64,000 bases of DNA from an uncultured Paracoccaceae bacterium. Lineage in GTDB: Bacteria; Pseudomonadota; Alphaproteobacteria; Rhodobacterales; Rhodobacteraceae. The notes beneath the pieces were generated by a model. It did not search any database, was not told the origin of the DNA, and saw nothing but the letters and a program-made list of their open reading frames with translations. A program made the position numbers and the translations under genes. The stretch covers positions 62,001 to 126,000 of the forward strand of contig CANMMF010000006.1 in assembly GCA_947498985.1 (NCBI GenBank), read 5' to 3'. Shown in pieces: positions 42,526 through 51,375 of this stretch; positions within the stretch are counted from its first letter, which is position 1; the number at the start of each line of letters is the position of its first letter.

Positions 42526-43202
42526 CAGAAAATCCTCGCCTTCACGCGGAACGCCCAGCGCCCGAGCAGCGCCAGACCGATGGAGGCGATGAAGGTCAGC
42601 ACCACATACATCGCGGCCACCACGGTGAAATATTCCAGCCAGCGGTAATTGACCGTCGAGAGGTTGATCGCCTGCCCGGTCAGCTCGTCCACCCCGATCA
42701 GCGCCCCGACCGAGGTGCCCATGACCAGCACGACGATGAAGAAATTCGCCAGCGCCGGGTAGATCGACTTGGCGATATGCGGCACGATGATGTAGCGCAC
42801 CTGCTGGATCAGCGACATGCCAAGCGTCTGGCCCGCCTCGATCTCCGTCACCCGCACCGACAGGAAGCCCGCGCGCAGGATCAGCGTCAGATAGGCGCCC
42901 GCGTTGAGCGTGAGCCCGATCAGCAGGCAGGCCTCATTTGACCAGCGCAGGCCGACCTCGGGCAATCCGAAATAGAGAAAATAGATCTGGATCAGCGCGG
43001 GGGTGTTGGTGATGAACACCACGTAAGTGTCAACCAGCAGCCGGAACGGCCAGGGCGCGTAGGTCTTGACCGTGGCGCAGAAGAGCCCGATCAGCGCGCC
43101 GCCCGCAAAGGCGAAACATCCCAGCTGGAAGGTCAGCCAGGCGCCTTCGAGAAGCTCCGGGAAGTTGTCCCAGACAACGCCGAACTGAAATCTGTAATTC
43201 AT
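42525..43202 (-). CDS. Polar amino acid ABC transporter, permease protein
   Basis: 225 residues, His/Glu/Gln permease family with the EAA-type loop EIEAGQTLGMSLIQQVRYIIVP and the N-terminal FQLGCFAFAGGALIG helix. It forms a membrane heterodimer with the next permease. It lies downstream of the binding-protein gene, separated by a strong hairpin that probably lowers transporter-to-binding-protein ratio. Confidence 0.92.
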   Translation of the reverse strand: MNYRFQFGVVWDNFPELLEGAWLTFQLGCFAFAGGALIGLFCATVKTYAPWPFRLLVDTYVVFITNTPALIQIYFLYFGLPEVGLRWSNEACLLIGLTLNAGAYLTLILRAGFLSVRVTEIEAGQTLGMSLIQQVRYIIVPHIAKSIYPALANFFIVVLVMGTSVGALIGVDELTGQAINLSTVNYRWLEYFTVVAAMYVVLTFIASIGLALLGRWAFRVKARIF

Positions 43203-43221
43203 CGGGGCCTGCGCAGGAAAC

Positions 43222-43254
43222 CGCCCCGACCGATGGGTCGCATCCGTCGGGGCG
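43222..43254 (-). terminator. Intercistronic hairpin after the amino acid binding-protein gene
   Basis: CGCCCCGACCGATG (43222-43235) pairs with CATCCGTCGGGGCG (43241-43254) over 14 positions with one mismatch, around a five-base loop. It lies between the binding-protein stop and the permease start. No T-run, so partial termination or mRNA protection is more likely than complete termination. Confidence 0.55.
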
Positions 43255-43268
43255 TCATGTCAGTCAGA

Positions 43269-44078
43269 TCAGAAGTAGGGATCGGGATCGACGGTGCGCA
43301 GCATCGGCGCGCCGTAATGCTTTTCCCACGTCTCGTTGATCATGCCGGAGGAATGCAGGTTGTAAAGCGCGATGTTGAGCACTTCGGTCAGGTTGTCGTT
43401 GCCCTGGCTCACACCGATGGCGCAATAAGCGACAAAGATCGGGTTCTCGACCACACGCCAGTTCACATCCGGGTAATTCTCGGTGAAGGCCATGAAGAAG
43501 TCGATGTTCTCGACAATCGCGTCGGCCCTGCCCTGCCCCACAAGCCGCACGGTGTCGGCCAGCGTGTCGACCAGTTCCAGCTCGACATTGGGCATGTTCT
43601 CACCGATCCAGTCGACGGTCCAGTTGCCGCGCATATTGGCGAGTGTGACACCTTCCTTGTTGAAATCCTCCCAGCTTTCGCCCTCGATCTTGTCGGTCGC
43701 CAGCACCGCCAGCACCTCGGTGTGCAGCGGCACGGTGTAGTCGATCAGCTTGGCGCGTTCGGTGTTGCGCGTGAGCGCGCCCAGCGAAATGTCGATCCGG
43801 TCGGACACCAGGAACGGCACGCGCTGGGGTGTTTCGGTGGGCACCCATTCGACCTCGACGCCAATCGCGGCGGCCAGCGCGTTGCCCACGTCGATGTCGA
43901 AGCCTTCCCAGTCGCCGGCATCGTTGCGGGTGCTCATATTGGGGAAATTCGGGTTGATCCCGATGCGGATCGTTCCGTCGGACAGAATGTCGTCCAGGCT
44001 CTTGGCGTCGGCCGCGGTGAATGAGGCAGAGGCCATCGCGAGGCCTGCAATCCCCGCGAGAATGGTTCTTCTGAGCAT
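43269..44078 (-). CDS. Polar amino acid ABC transporter, periplasmic binding protein
   Basis: 269 residues. A signal peptide (MLRRTILAGIAGLAMASASFTAADA) is followed by the family-3 SBP fold: GTIRIGINPNFPNMSTR at the first strand, GFDIDVGNALA, RIDISLGALTRNTERAKLIDYT and GRADAIVENIDFF. These proteins bind amino acids or related zwitterions. It is the first gene of the operon that ends with the enolase-superfamily enzyme, and lies about 70 bases below an IclR-type motif. Confidence 0.92.
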   Translation of the reverse strand: MLRRTILAGIAGLAMASASFTAADAKSLDDILSDGTIRIGINPNFPNMSTRNDAGDWEGFDIDVGNALAAAIGVEVEWVPTETPQRVPFLVSDRIDISLGALTRNTERAKLIDYTVPLHTEVLAVLATDKIEGESWEDFNKEGVTLANMRGNWTVDWIGENMPNVELELVDTLADTVRLVGQGRADAIVENIDFFMAFTENYPDVNWRVVENPIFVAYCAIGVSQGNDNLTEVLNIALYNLHSSGMINETWEKHYGAPMLRTVDPDPYF

Positions 44079-44149
44079 GTGATGTAACTCCCGTGTTGGT
44101 CGGCCTCGGATGGGCCGTCTCGGATAATTCTGGGTGCCGTCCCCAAATT

Positions 44150-44173
44150 GTGCGCAAAACGAACTTTTGTGCG
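44150..44173. promoter_or_regulatory. Cluster operator motif, copy 1
   Basis: GTGCG-CAAAA-CGAACT-TT-TGTGCG. This is one of five copies of the same pattern in promoter regions of the cluster. It lies between the divergent amino acid transporter operon (start 44078) and the AcoX-like gene (start 44317), so it can serve both. The centre of the motif is the inverted repeat CGnACNN-TGTnCG. The IclR gene at 58031 is the best candidate for the binding protein. Confidence 0.65.
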
Positions 44174-44316
44174 CTGTCAGCGTCGGCGAGAAATTGCGAT
44201 GTGTCAATCCCTCGCGAATTTGCGGCTGTGATGGGGGGCCACCCTGCCGCGACCCTCGCCATTTGCCGCGTTCGGGGTCAGTATCGATGGCGAGGCAAGG
44301 AAGGGCGTGCGGCGGA

Positions 44317-45426
44317 ATGCGGATCGGATTGGTGGTCAACCCGTTTGCCGGGATGGGCGGCGCGGTGGGTCTGAAAGGCACCGACGGGCCGGACACGGTG
44401 GCCGAGGCGCGGCGGCGCGGCGCCGTTGCCAAGGCCGGGCCGCGCGCGCATCAGGCGCTGGCGCGGCTGGCCGGTCGCGTGCCGGGGGCGCGGCTGATCC
44501 TGCCCGAAGGCCCGCTCGGCGCGGACTGGGCCGGGGGGCTCGACCTGACGCTCGAGACCGTCGCCAGCGGCGCCGCAACCGGCACCGCCCGCGATACCAA
44601 GGACGCGGTGCGCGCCATGATGCCGCTCGATCTCCTCGTCTTTGCGGGCGGCGACGGCACAGCGCGCGACGTGGCGAGCGTCGCCGAAGGCACCGCCCTG
44701 CTGGGCATCCCCTGCGGTGTGAAAATGCACTCGGGCGTCTTTGCCGTCACGCCGCAATCCGCAGGCTCGATGATCGCCAGCCTGCTCGAGGATCCGGACC
44801 GCGTCCGGTGGATCGACGATGCGGAGATCATGGATATCGACGAAGCGGCGCTGCGCCGCGGCCTGCTTGCCCCACGGCTTTACGGGCATGCGCGCATCCC
44901 GGTCTCGCGCAACCTGATGCAGGCCGCAAAAGGCGGGCCGCGGCTCGATGCGGCGCAATCGCTGTCGAGTGCGGCCGCCGAGGTGGTCGCGGGCATGGAG
45001 CCAGAGACGATCTACATCATCGGCCCCGGCACCAGTGCCGCCTCGGTGGTGCGGGCGCTGGGACAGCAGGCCACGCCGCTGGGGGTCGACGCGGTGATCG
45101 ACCGCAAGCTTGTGGCGCGGGACTGTGATGCGGCCACGCTCGACGCGCTGTCCGAAGACCGGCGCGTCGCGCTGGTTCTGGGGGTCACCGGCCAGCAGGG
45201 CTTTCTGCTCGGGCGCGGCAACCAGCAGATCGGCGCGGGCCTCATCCGCAAGGCCGGCAAGGACGGGCTGATCATTCTGGCCACCGAAGACAAGCTCACG
45301 GCGCTGGCCAAACCTCATCTGCTGGTCGACAGTGGCGATCCGGATCTCGACCGCGCTCTGGAAGGGTTCGTGCGCGTCTCGACCGGCGCCAACCGGCAGA
45401 TGCTGATGCGCATCGCTTCGTGTTGA
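44317..45426 (+). CDS. ATP-NAD kinase-fold protein (AcoX-like)
   Basis: 369 residues. The N-terminal domain has the NAD-kinase/diacylglycerol-kinase signature VFAGGDGTARDV (about residues 105-116), preceded by MRIGLVVNPFAGMGGAVGLKG. AcoX-like proteins of this type are found beside acetoin or glycine-cleavage genes, and their reaction is not known. The start at 44317 aligns with the family and is the first Met of MRIGLV. Earlier in-frame starts to 44134 lack ribosome sites and would lie on the operator. It lies upstream of gcvPA, with 75 bases and another operator copy between. Confidence 0.82.
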   Translation: MRIGLVVNPFAGMGGAVGLKGTDGPDTVAEARRRGAVAKAGPRAHQALARLAGRVPGARLILPEGPLGADWAGGLDLTLETVASGAATGTARDTKDAVRAMMPLDLLVFAGGDGTARDVASVAEGTALLGIPCGVKMHSGVFAVTPQSAGSMIASLLEDPDRVRWIDDAEIMDIDEAALRRGLLAPRLYGHARIPVSRNLMQAAKGGPRLDAAQSLSSAAAEVVAGMEPETIYIIGPGTSAASVVRALGQQATPLGVDAVIDRKLVARDCDAATLDALSEDRRVALVLGVTGQQGFLLGRGNQQIGAGLIRKAGKDGLIILATEDKLTALAKPHLLVDSGDPDLDRALEGFVRVSTGANRQMLMRIASC

Positions 45427-45434
45427 TAAGCAAT

Positions 45435-45458
45435 GTGCGATATGCGAACATTTGTGCA
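45435..45458. promoter_or_regulatory. Cluster operator motif, copy 2
   Basis: GTGCG-ATATG-CGAACA-TT-TGTGCA, directly in front of gcvPA (start 45502). It matches copy 5 at the binding-protein promoter almost base for base over the first 20 positions. This is the only copy that is not in a divergent gap, which suggests gcvPA/gcvPB have their own regulated promoter rather than only reading through from the AcoX-like gene. Confidence 0.65.
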
Positions 45459-45501
45459 GATGTGAGGTCACGACTCAAATCCGACCAGAGGGAGCCCGAG
45501 A

Positions 45502-46905
45502 ATGTTCGACCCAAACCGCGCCCATCCCTGGATGGCCAACTCCGCCCCCGGATCGCTCAGGGCGATGCTCGACGAGATCGGGGCGGGCTCTGTCGAGGAG
45601 GTCTTCGCGCAGATCCCCGAGGACCACTTTCGCAAGGCCCCGCTTGATCTGCCGCCGACGCTCTCGTCGGAAATCGCGCTCCGGCGCGATCTGGTCGGCA
45701 AGCTGAAAAAGAACGCCGATTGCGAAGCCAATCTCAGCTTTCTGGGTGCCGGTGTCTGGCAGCATCACGTGCCCGCCATTGTCGACGAGATCGTGGGCCG
45801 CACCGAGTTCGCCACCAATGTCTGGGGCAGCTACCAGTCCGATCACGGGCGCAATCAGGCGTGGTTCGAATTTTCCTCGCAACTGGGGGCGCTTCTGAAC
45901 CTCGATGTGGTGCAATTGCCGGTCTATTCCTGGGGCTGCGCCACCGGCCACGCGATGCGCATGGCGCAACGGATCACCGGGCGCGCCAAGGTGCTGGTCC
46001 CGCAGCTTTCGGACCCCGAACGCCTGTCGGTCATCCGCACCTATTGCCAGCCCAGCGCGATGCAGAGCCATATCGAGGTGGTGCTGGTCGCCGCCGACCC
46101 GACCACAGGACGGCTCGATCTGGGCGATCTGCAGGCCAAGCTCGGCGACGACGTGGCGGCGGTCTACTTTGAGAACCCCGAATATCTCGGCACCATCGAA
46201 ACCGAGGCCGCCGAGATCGCGCGCCTCGCCCGCGCGGCGGGCGCCGAGACGATTGTGGGCGTCGATCCGATCAGCCTTGGCGTGATGACGGCGCCGGGCG
46301 ATTACGGCGCCGATATCGTGACCGGCCCGGTGCAGCCGCTGGGTGTGCATATGCAATGCGGCGGCGGCGCGGGCGGCTTCATCGCCTCGCGCGATGAGGA
46401 GAAATACGTGTTGGAATACAACGGCTTCCTCGTGTCCATCGTCGAGACGCTGGAAGAGGGCCAGGTCGGGTTCGGCCTCGCCTGCCCGCACCAGAACTCC
46501 TACGGCTCGCGCGAACATGGCAAGGACTGGACCGGCAATTCGACCTATCTCTGGGCCATTGCGGGCGCGGTCTACATGAGCCTTCTGGGTCCCGAGGGGT
46601 TCCGCGAGGTCGGCACGCTTATCGTCAGCCGGGCACGCTATGCCGCCAAATGCCTGGGCGAGGTGCCGGGCGTGCGCATCGTCTGGCCCGACACGAGTTT
46701 CAAGGAATTTGTGGTCAATTTCGACGACACCGGCAAAACCGTGGGTGAGATCAACGACCTGCTGCGCGCCCGCGGCATCTTTGGCGGCAAGGACATCTCG
46801 GACGAGGAGAACGCGCTTGGCCAATCCGCGCTTTACTGCGTGACCGAACTGCACACCGCCGCCGATATCCGCCATCTCTGCACCACGCTCAAGGAGGTCC
46901 TGTGA
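45502..46905 (+). CDS. gcvPA: Glycine dehydrogenase (decarboxylating) subunit 1-like protein
   Basis: 467 residues, the length of GcvPA. In the glycine cleavage system GcvPA and GcvPB form the PLP-dependent P-protein that decarboxylates glycine and passes the aminomethyl group to lipoyl-GcvH. The family core is recognisable (FLGAGVWQHHVPAIVDEIVGRTEF; GADIVTGPVQPLGVHMQCGGG). The substrate-facing region departs from canonical GcvPA, which reads (YTAYTPYQPEVSQG) where this protein has NVWGSYQSDHGRNQ. GGGAGCCCGA precedes the ATG. No GcvH or GcvT gene is near, so a related PLP-dependent reaction on another amino acid is plausible. Confidence 0.8.
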   Translation: MFDPNRAHPWMANSAPGSLRAMLDEIGAGSVEEVFAQIPEDHFRKAPLDLPPTLSSEIALRRDLVGKLKKNADCEANLSFLGAGVWQHHVPAIVDEIVGRTEFATNVWGSYQSDHGRNQAWFEFSSQLGALLNLDVVQLPVYSWGCATGHAMRMAQRITGRAKVLVPQLSDPERLSVIRTYCQPSAMQSHIEVVLVAADPTTGRLDLGDLQAKLGDDVAAVYFENPEYLGTIETEAAEIARLARAAGAETIVGVDPISLGVMTAPGDYGADIVTGPVQPLGVHMQCGGGAGGFIASRDEEKYVLEYNGFLVSIVETLEEGQVGFGLACPHQNSYGSREHGKDWTGNSTYLWAIAGAVYMSLLGPEGFREVGTLIVSRARYAAKCLGEVPGVRIVWPDTSFKEFVVNFDDTGKTVGEINDLLRARGIFGGKDISDEENALGQSALYCVTELHTAADIRHLCTTLKEVL

Positions 46906-48464
46906 TGACCCGCATCCCCGAATTTCACGCCGCAAAGTGGAACGAACCGGTGGTCATGGAAATGGGCCGTCCCGGCGCGCGCGGGCAGCTTTTCCCGGCG
47001 CCCGAAGACGAGGTCACGCAGGCGGTGGGCAGCGATCTCATCCCCGGTGCGATGGCCCGCAAGGACCGCGCCGCCCTGCCCGAGATCACCGAGTTCGAGG
47101 CGCAGCGGCATTACCTGCATCTCAGCCAGATGACGCTTGGCATGATGGGCATCAGCCTCTTTGGCACCTGCACCATGAAGTACAATTCCAAGACCGCCGA
47201 ATACGCGACGCTGCGCCCGGAACTGGCAGCGGTGCACCCCTATCAGCATCCCGACACGCTGCAGGGCGTGCTCGAGATCATCCATGAGTTCGACCGCATC
47301 CTCTGCAGCCTTTCGGGCATGGACCAGTTCATCTTCCAGGCCGGTGGCGGGGCGGATGCGGCCTATACCATGGCCGCCGTCGCGCGCGCCTATTGGGACG
47401 ACCGCGGCCTGCTGGATCAGCGCACCGAAATGGTCACCTCGGTGCAGGCGCATCCCTGCAACCCGGCGACCGCCGCGGCGGCGGGTTTCAAGGTGGTGAA
47501 CCTGCCGCTGGAGGAAAACGGCTACCCCTCGCTCGAGGCGCTCAAGGCGGCGGTCAGCGACCGGACCGCGCTCATCATGATCAACAATCCCGACGACATG
47601 GGCATCTACAATCCCGAGATCAAGGAATGGGTCCGCGTCGCCAAGGAGGCCGGTGCGCTCTGCTTTTATGATCATGCAAATTTCAACGGGGTGATGGGCA
47701 AGCTCTCGGCGCGCGAACTGGGCTTCGATGCCTGCATGTTCATGCTGCACAAGACCTTCGGCGCGCCCAAGGCGGGCGGCGGTCCGGCGGTCGGGGCCTA
47801 TGGCTGCAGCGATGAGCTCGCACCCTACCTGCCCTGCCCCGTGGTGGTCAAAGAGGGCGACCGCTACCGTCTGGACGAGGACCGGCCCAAATCGGCCGGA
47901 AAGGTCCGCGAATACTGGGGCAACGTTCCGCAAGTGGTGAAGGCCTATGCCTGGGCGCGGGCAATGGGCGCGGAGGGGATCCAGCTCGCCTCCGACATCT
48001 CGGTCGTCGCCAACAACTACATGGACAGGAAGCTGGCCGAAATCCCGGGGCTCGAGATCTCCAACCCCGGCATCGACGCCTACAGGATGGAGATGACGCG
48101 CTGGTCGCTTGGTCCGCTGACCGAAGAGACCGGCGTCACCACCGTCGATTTCGCCAACCGCATGGCCGATTACGGGATCGATCCCTACTGGATGAGCCAC
48201 GAGCCCTGGATCGTCGCCGAACCCTTCACCCCCGAAGCCGGGGAGCTTTGGTCCAAGGAGGATATCGACACCTGGATCGGGGTGATCGCCCAGATCGCAG
48301 AGGAGGCGCGCTCCGATCCCGAGATGGTCAAGACCGCGCCGCACAACCAGGCGATTGCGCAGGTCAAGGGAGACGCCTTCGAGGATCCGGGCAAATGGGC
48401 GATGACCTGGCGGGCCTATCAGCGCAAGATCCTGGGCGACGAGAGCGCAAGGGGTGTGGCCTGA
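46905..48464 (+). CDS. gcvPB: Glycine dehydrogenase (decarboxylating) subunit 2-like protein
   Basis: 519 residues. The PLP lysine is Lys283 in LHKTFGAPKAGGG, and FGTCTMKYN and YDHANFNGVMGKL correspond to the family's GSCTMKYNP and YDGANLNAI blocks. Differences from canonical GcvPB include AHPCNPATAAAAGFK in place of AHGTNPASAAMAGF, and NPDDMGIYNPEI in place of NPNTLGLFE. The start overlaps the stop of gcvPA (TGATG) after AAGGAGGT. The two subunits are clearly made together and should form one enzyme. Together with gcvPA it belongs to a divergent branch, and its reaction is an inference only. Confidence 0.8.
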   Translation: MTRIPEFHAAKWNEPVVMEMGRPGARGQLFPAPEDEVTQAVGSDLIPGAMARKDRAALPEITEFEAQRHYLHLSQMTLGMMGISLFGTCTMKYNSKTAEYATLRPELAAVHPYQHPDTLQGVLEIIHEFDRILCSLSGMDQFIFQAGGGADAAYTMAAVARAYWDDRGLLDQRTEMVTSVQAHPCNPATAAAAGFKVVNLPLEENGYPSLEALKAAVSDRTALIMINNPDDMGIYNPEIKEWVRVAKEAGALCFYDHANFNGVMGKLSARELGFDACMFMLHKTFGAPKAGGGPAVGAYGCSDELAPYLPCPVVVKEGDRYRLDEDRPKSAGKVREYWGNVPQVVKAYAWARAMGAEGIQLASDISVVANNYMDRKLAEIPGLEISNPGIDAYRMEMTRWSLGPLTEETGVTTVDFANRMADYGIDPYWMSHEPWIVAEPFTPEAGELWSKEDIDTWIGVIAQIAEEARSDPEMVKTAPHNQAIAQVKGDAFEDPGKWAMTWRAYQRKILGDESARGVA

Positions 48465-48482
48465 GCCATGCGTGCACCCGCG

Positions 48483-49619
48483 TCACCCCGCGAGCACGGA
48501 GATCTCCTGGAGGTCGATCGCGGGTGGACGCCGCATGACCAGATCGGCGGTGACCCGCGCGGTCATCGGTCCGGCGCTGAACCCGACCCAGGGGAAAAGC
48601 GCCAGGTGAAAGCCGGGCAGGCCCGGCACCTCGCCCAGGATGGGCCGCCAGTCGGGTGTGCCGTTGACCCAGGCCGTCCAGCTGCGGATCGCGCGTGCGG
48701 GCGCGATGCACGGCGCCACCCCCGCCGCGATGGCCATGTTGCCGGCGAAATTTGCCGGATCGGTTGTCAGCCCGCCGCTCTCGCGGATCCGCGCCGCCCA
48801 GCCGCCGCCGATGATGATGCCGCCATTGGTCGCCTGTTTGAGCGACAGTTTGCCCGCCGCGGAATAGACCAGATGCGGGATCAGCGGCGCGACGGGCTCG
48901 GTCACCGTGACCTGAAGCGGGAAGCCTCCGAGGTCGATGTCGACCCCCAGCATGGCCGCGATCTCGGCGGCCTGTGCCCCGGCGGTGTTGACCACCTGAT
49001 CGGCCAGGACCACGCCTGCAGGCGTGGTGACGCGAAAGCCGTCCGCGCCGCGCGCCAATCCGGTGACCGGGGTGTGACGCCGCAGATCCGCGCCCGCCGC
49101 CGCTGCCGCGCGGGCAATCGCGGGTGTGGCGCGCAGCGGGTTGGCCTTGCCTTCGCCGCCGCAGAACCCCGCGCCGATGGCCCTGTCCGAAAGATAGGGC
49201 GCGATCCGGTGCAGGGCCGCGCGGTCGAGGATCTGCGTCTCTACACCGACGCTGGCCTCGATCCGCGCCTTGGCCTCGATCAGCCGCATCTGCGCGGCGG
49301 TTTGCGCCACCACGATGCCGCCGCCCAGCGTGACATCCAGATCCTCGCCGACCTCACCCGAAAGATCCTGCCACATCGCGATGGAGCTCTGCAGGAACCG
49401 CAGCACCGGCGCGTAGGCGCGGGCCCAGCGCTCTCCGTATCTGGCAAATTCGGGGTATTGCAGCTGCAGATGCAGCGAGCCTGCATTGGCGCCGGAGGCC
49501 TCCGCGCCCAGCTCTCCCGCTTCGAGCACGATCACATGCACGCCCTCGCGCGCCAGGAACCACGCCGTCGTCAAGCCGACGATGCCGCCGCCGATCACCA
49601 CCACATCCGCGCGCGTCAC
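48483..49619 (-). CDS. FAD-dependent oxidoreductase (DadA/D-amino acid oxidase type)
   Basis: 378 residues. The N-terminal Rossmann fold reads VVVIGGGIVGLTTAWFLAREG for FAD; this is the DAO family, with the C-terminal GGIIIGGGWAARIRESGGLT and HxxxG-like region. Members oxidise D-amino acids, sarcosine, proline or hydroxyproline. The GTG start at 49619 has a poor ribosome site, and the start of the divergent aldolase gene is only 29 bases away, so the promoter must lie in that gene. It may oxidise the imino acid imported by the amino acid transporter. Confidence 0.85.
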   Translation of the reverse strand: MTRADVVVIGGGIVGLTTAWFLAREGVHVIVLEAGELGAEASGANAGSLHLQLQYPEFARYGERWARAYAPVLRFLQSSIAMWQDLSGEVGEDLDVTLGGGIVVAQTAAQMRLIEAKARIEASVGVETQILDRAALHRIAPYLSDRAIGAGFCGGEGKANPLRATPAIARAAAAAGADLRRHTPVTGLARGADGFRVTTPAGVVLADQVVNTAGAQAAEIAAMLGVDIDLGGFPLQVTVTEPVAPLIPHLVYSAAGKLSLKQATNGGIIIGGGWAARIRESGGLTTDPANFAGNMAIAAGVAPCIAPARAIRSWTAWVNGTPDWRPILGEVPGLPGFHLALFPWVGFSAGPMTARVTADLVMRRPPAIDLQEISVLAG

Positions 49620-49648
49620 GCCGCGCGCCCCGTCAGAAGGACCACCCC

Positions 49649-50599
49649 ATGAGACCGACCTATTCCGGCAGCCACACCGTCACCGTGACCCCGTTCACCC
49701 CCAGCGGGACCGAGATCGACTTCGAGGCCTGGCAGGGGTTTCTCGACTGGCAGGTCGATTGCGGCGTGCCCGGCGTCATCATCCTGGGCACCACCGGAGA
49801 ATTCCTCACAATCAGCGATGCAGAGCGCACGGAATTTGTGAAAAAGACGGTGGAGTATGTCAACGGACGGATGGTTGTCTGGGTCGGCACCATGAACGCC
49901 TACACCCCCAACGCGGTGCGCTATTCGCGCGAGGCCGAAGAGCTTGGCGCCGACGGGCTGATGATCATCCCGCCCTATTACTACACGCCGACCGAGGACG
50001 AGATCTTCAACTACTACCGCGCGATCTGCGAGGCCTGCGACCTGCAGATCATGCTCTACAACAACCCGTTCACCTCGAATGTGGATATGTCCGCGCCGCT
50101 TGTCGGGCGTCTGGCGAAAAGCTTCGAGCAGATCCGATACATCAAGGAAGCCTCGCAACGCATTGAGCGCATTCACGATATCATCCTGGAAAGCGACGGG
50201 CACATGCACCCATGGGCGGGCCAGCGCGTGCTGGAAAGCTACAAGATGGGTGCGCAGGGTTACGTGAACCCCTACGGCAATTACATCCCGCGCGCCTCGG
50301 TCCGGTTTGTCGAATGGGCCGAGCAGGGACGCTGGGACGACGTGCAGGCGGTGCAATCGGTGATCTCGCAATTCGACGCGATCATCACCGACGGTCACCC
50401 GCTTTACGGCCATCAGTGCTATTCCAAGGCGCTGGCCGCGGCGGCGGGGCATCCGGTGGGTGACGTGCGCGCACCGATCACCAGTTTCGAGAGCCTGGGC
50501 GCGGAAGGCCGCGAGCGGGTCGCCCGCATGGTGCCGCTGATGCAGGAGCTGGAGACCATCGTCGACACAGTCGAGGCCCGCAAGGCCGCCGCCGAATAA
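49649..50599 (+). CDS. Dihydrodipicolinate synthase family protein
   Basis: 316 residues, class I aldolase barrel. The Schiff-base region is visible: the catalytic Lys in IRYIKEASQRIERI, the Tyr in IMLYNNPFTS, and the GTTGEF motif (LGTTGEFLT) for the carboxylate. The family includes dapA, but also delta-1-pyrroline-4-hydroxy-2-carboxylate deaminase and 2-keto-3-deoxy-acid aldolases. In this cluster, a hydroxyproline-type deaminase (as in the LhpC/HypD pathway) or keto-acid aldolase is more likely than lysine biosynthesis. AGAAGGACC precedes the ATG. Confidence 0.9.
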   Translation: MRPTYSGSHTVTVTPFTPSGTEIDFEAWQGFLDWQVDCGVPGVIILGTTGEFLTISDAERTEFVKKTVEYVNGRMVVWVGTMNAYTPNAVRYSREAEELGADGLMIIPPYYYTPTEDEIFNYYRAICEACDLQIMLYNNPFTSNVDMSAPLVGRLAKSFEQIRYIKEASQRIERIHDIILESDGHMHPWAGQRVLESYKMGAQGYVNPYGNYIPRASVRFVEWAEQGRWDDVQAVQSVISQFDAIITDGHPLYGHQCYSKALAAAAGHPVGDVRAPITSFESLGAEGRERVARMVPLMQELETIVDTVEARKAAAE

Positions 50600-50601
50600 G
50601 C

Positions 50602-51375
50602 TCATCGGATATAGGCCGCGCCGTTGAGATCGATAGTGGCCCCGGTGAGGTGGCGCGCGCGGCCTTCGGCCAGAAACACCGCCGTCTCGGCAATGTCCGA
50701 CGGCGGCACCCATTCACCCATCGGCAGCCCCGCGGTCACCGCCGCTTCGCCACCCGTCCGGGCGGCGCTTTCGACGGACATCTGCGTGCGCACAACCCCC
50801 GGCGCGATCACATAGGCGAGGATGCCGCGGTCGGCATAGTTGCGCGCGACGGTCTTGGTGGCCGCCGCAATCGCCGCCTTGGAGGCGGCATAGGCAATCG
50901 CGCCCGGGTTGGCGGTGCCGCGGGTGCTCACCCAGCTGCCGATGCCGATGACCGATCCCGGTCGCTTTGCCGAAAGCCAGCTTTGTACGGCGTGCCGCAA
51001 GAGCCGCGCGGGCGCGTGCACATTGACCCGCATCGAGAGATCCCAGGCGGCGTCCCAGTCCCCGATCGGGTCCTCGATGCCGCCGGTCTGCTGCATGATC
51101 CCGGCATTGTTGACCAGAACGTCCACGGGGCCCAGCGCAGCAGCCGCCTGCCAGAACCGGTCCACCGCCGCCATGTCCGAAAAATCCCCCTGCAGAAGAT
51201 GCGCGTGACCGGGGGCGGCGGCCTGCGTTGCGGCCTCGGCTCCAGCCCGGTCATGGCCGTAATGCGCAATGACGGTGGCGCCCGCGGCGATCATCGCCTG
51301 GGCCGTGGCGGCCCCGATGCCTTTCGAGGCACCGGTGACGATGATCGTCTTGCCTGTGAGCGCGCCCATGGTCAT
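50602..51375 (-). CDS. Short-chain dehydrogenase/reductase
   Basis: 257 residues. IIVTGASKGIGAATAQAMI gives the cofactor loop, NNAGIMQQ the motif, and YAASKAA the catalytic Tyr-Lys. An ATG at 51375 overlaps the stop of the OYE gene (ATGA), and a second ATG at 51369 is also possible. It converges with the aldolase gene with two bases between the two stop codons. Reaction unknown; a ketone or hydroxy-acid of the pathway. Confidence 0.9.
   Translation of the reverse strand: MTMGALTGKTIIVTGASKGIGAATAQAMIAAGATVIAHYGHDRAGAEAATQAAAPGHAHLLQGDFSDMAAVDRFWQAAAALGPVDVLVNNAGIMQQTGGIEDPIGDWDAAWDLSMRVNVHAPARLLRHAVQSWLSAKRPGSVIGIGSWVSTRGTANPGAIAYAASKAAIAAATKTVARNYADRGILAYVIAPGVVRTQMSVESAARTGGEAAVTAGLPMGEWVPPSDIAETAVFLAEGRARHLTGATIDLNGAAYIR

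Noticed and set aside
45502-48464. Ordinary glycine cleavage operon
   Set aside because: There is no gcvH or gcvT and the conserved substrate-pocket blocks are altered. I treat the pair as divergent P-protein-like proteins.
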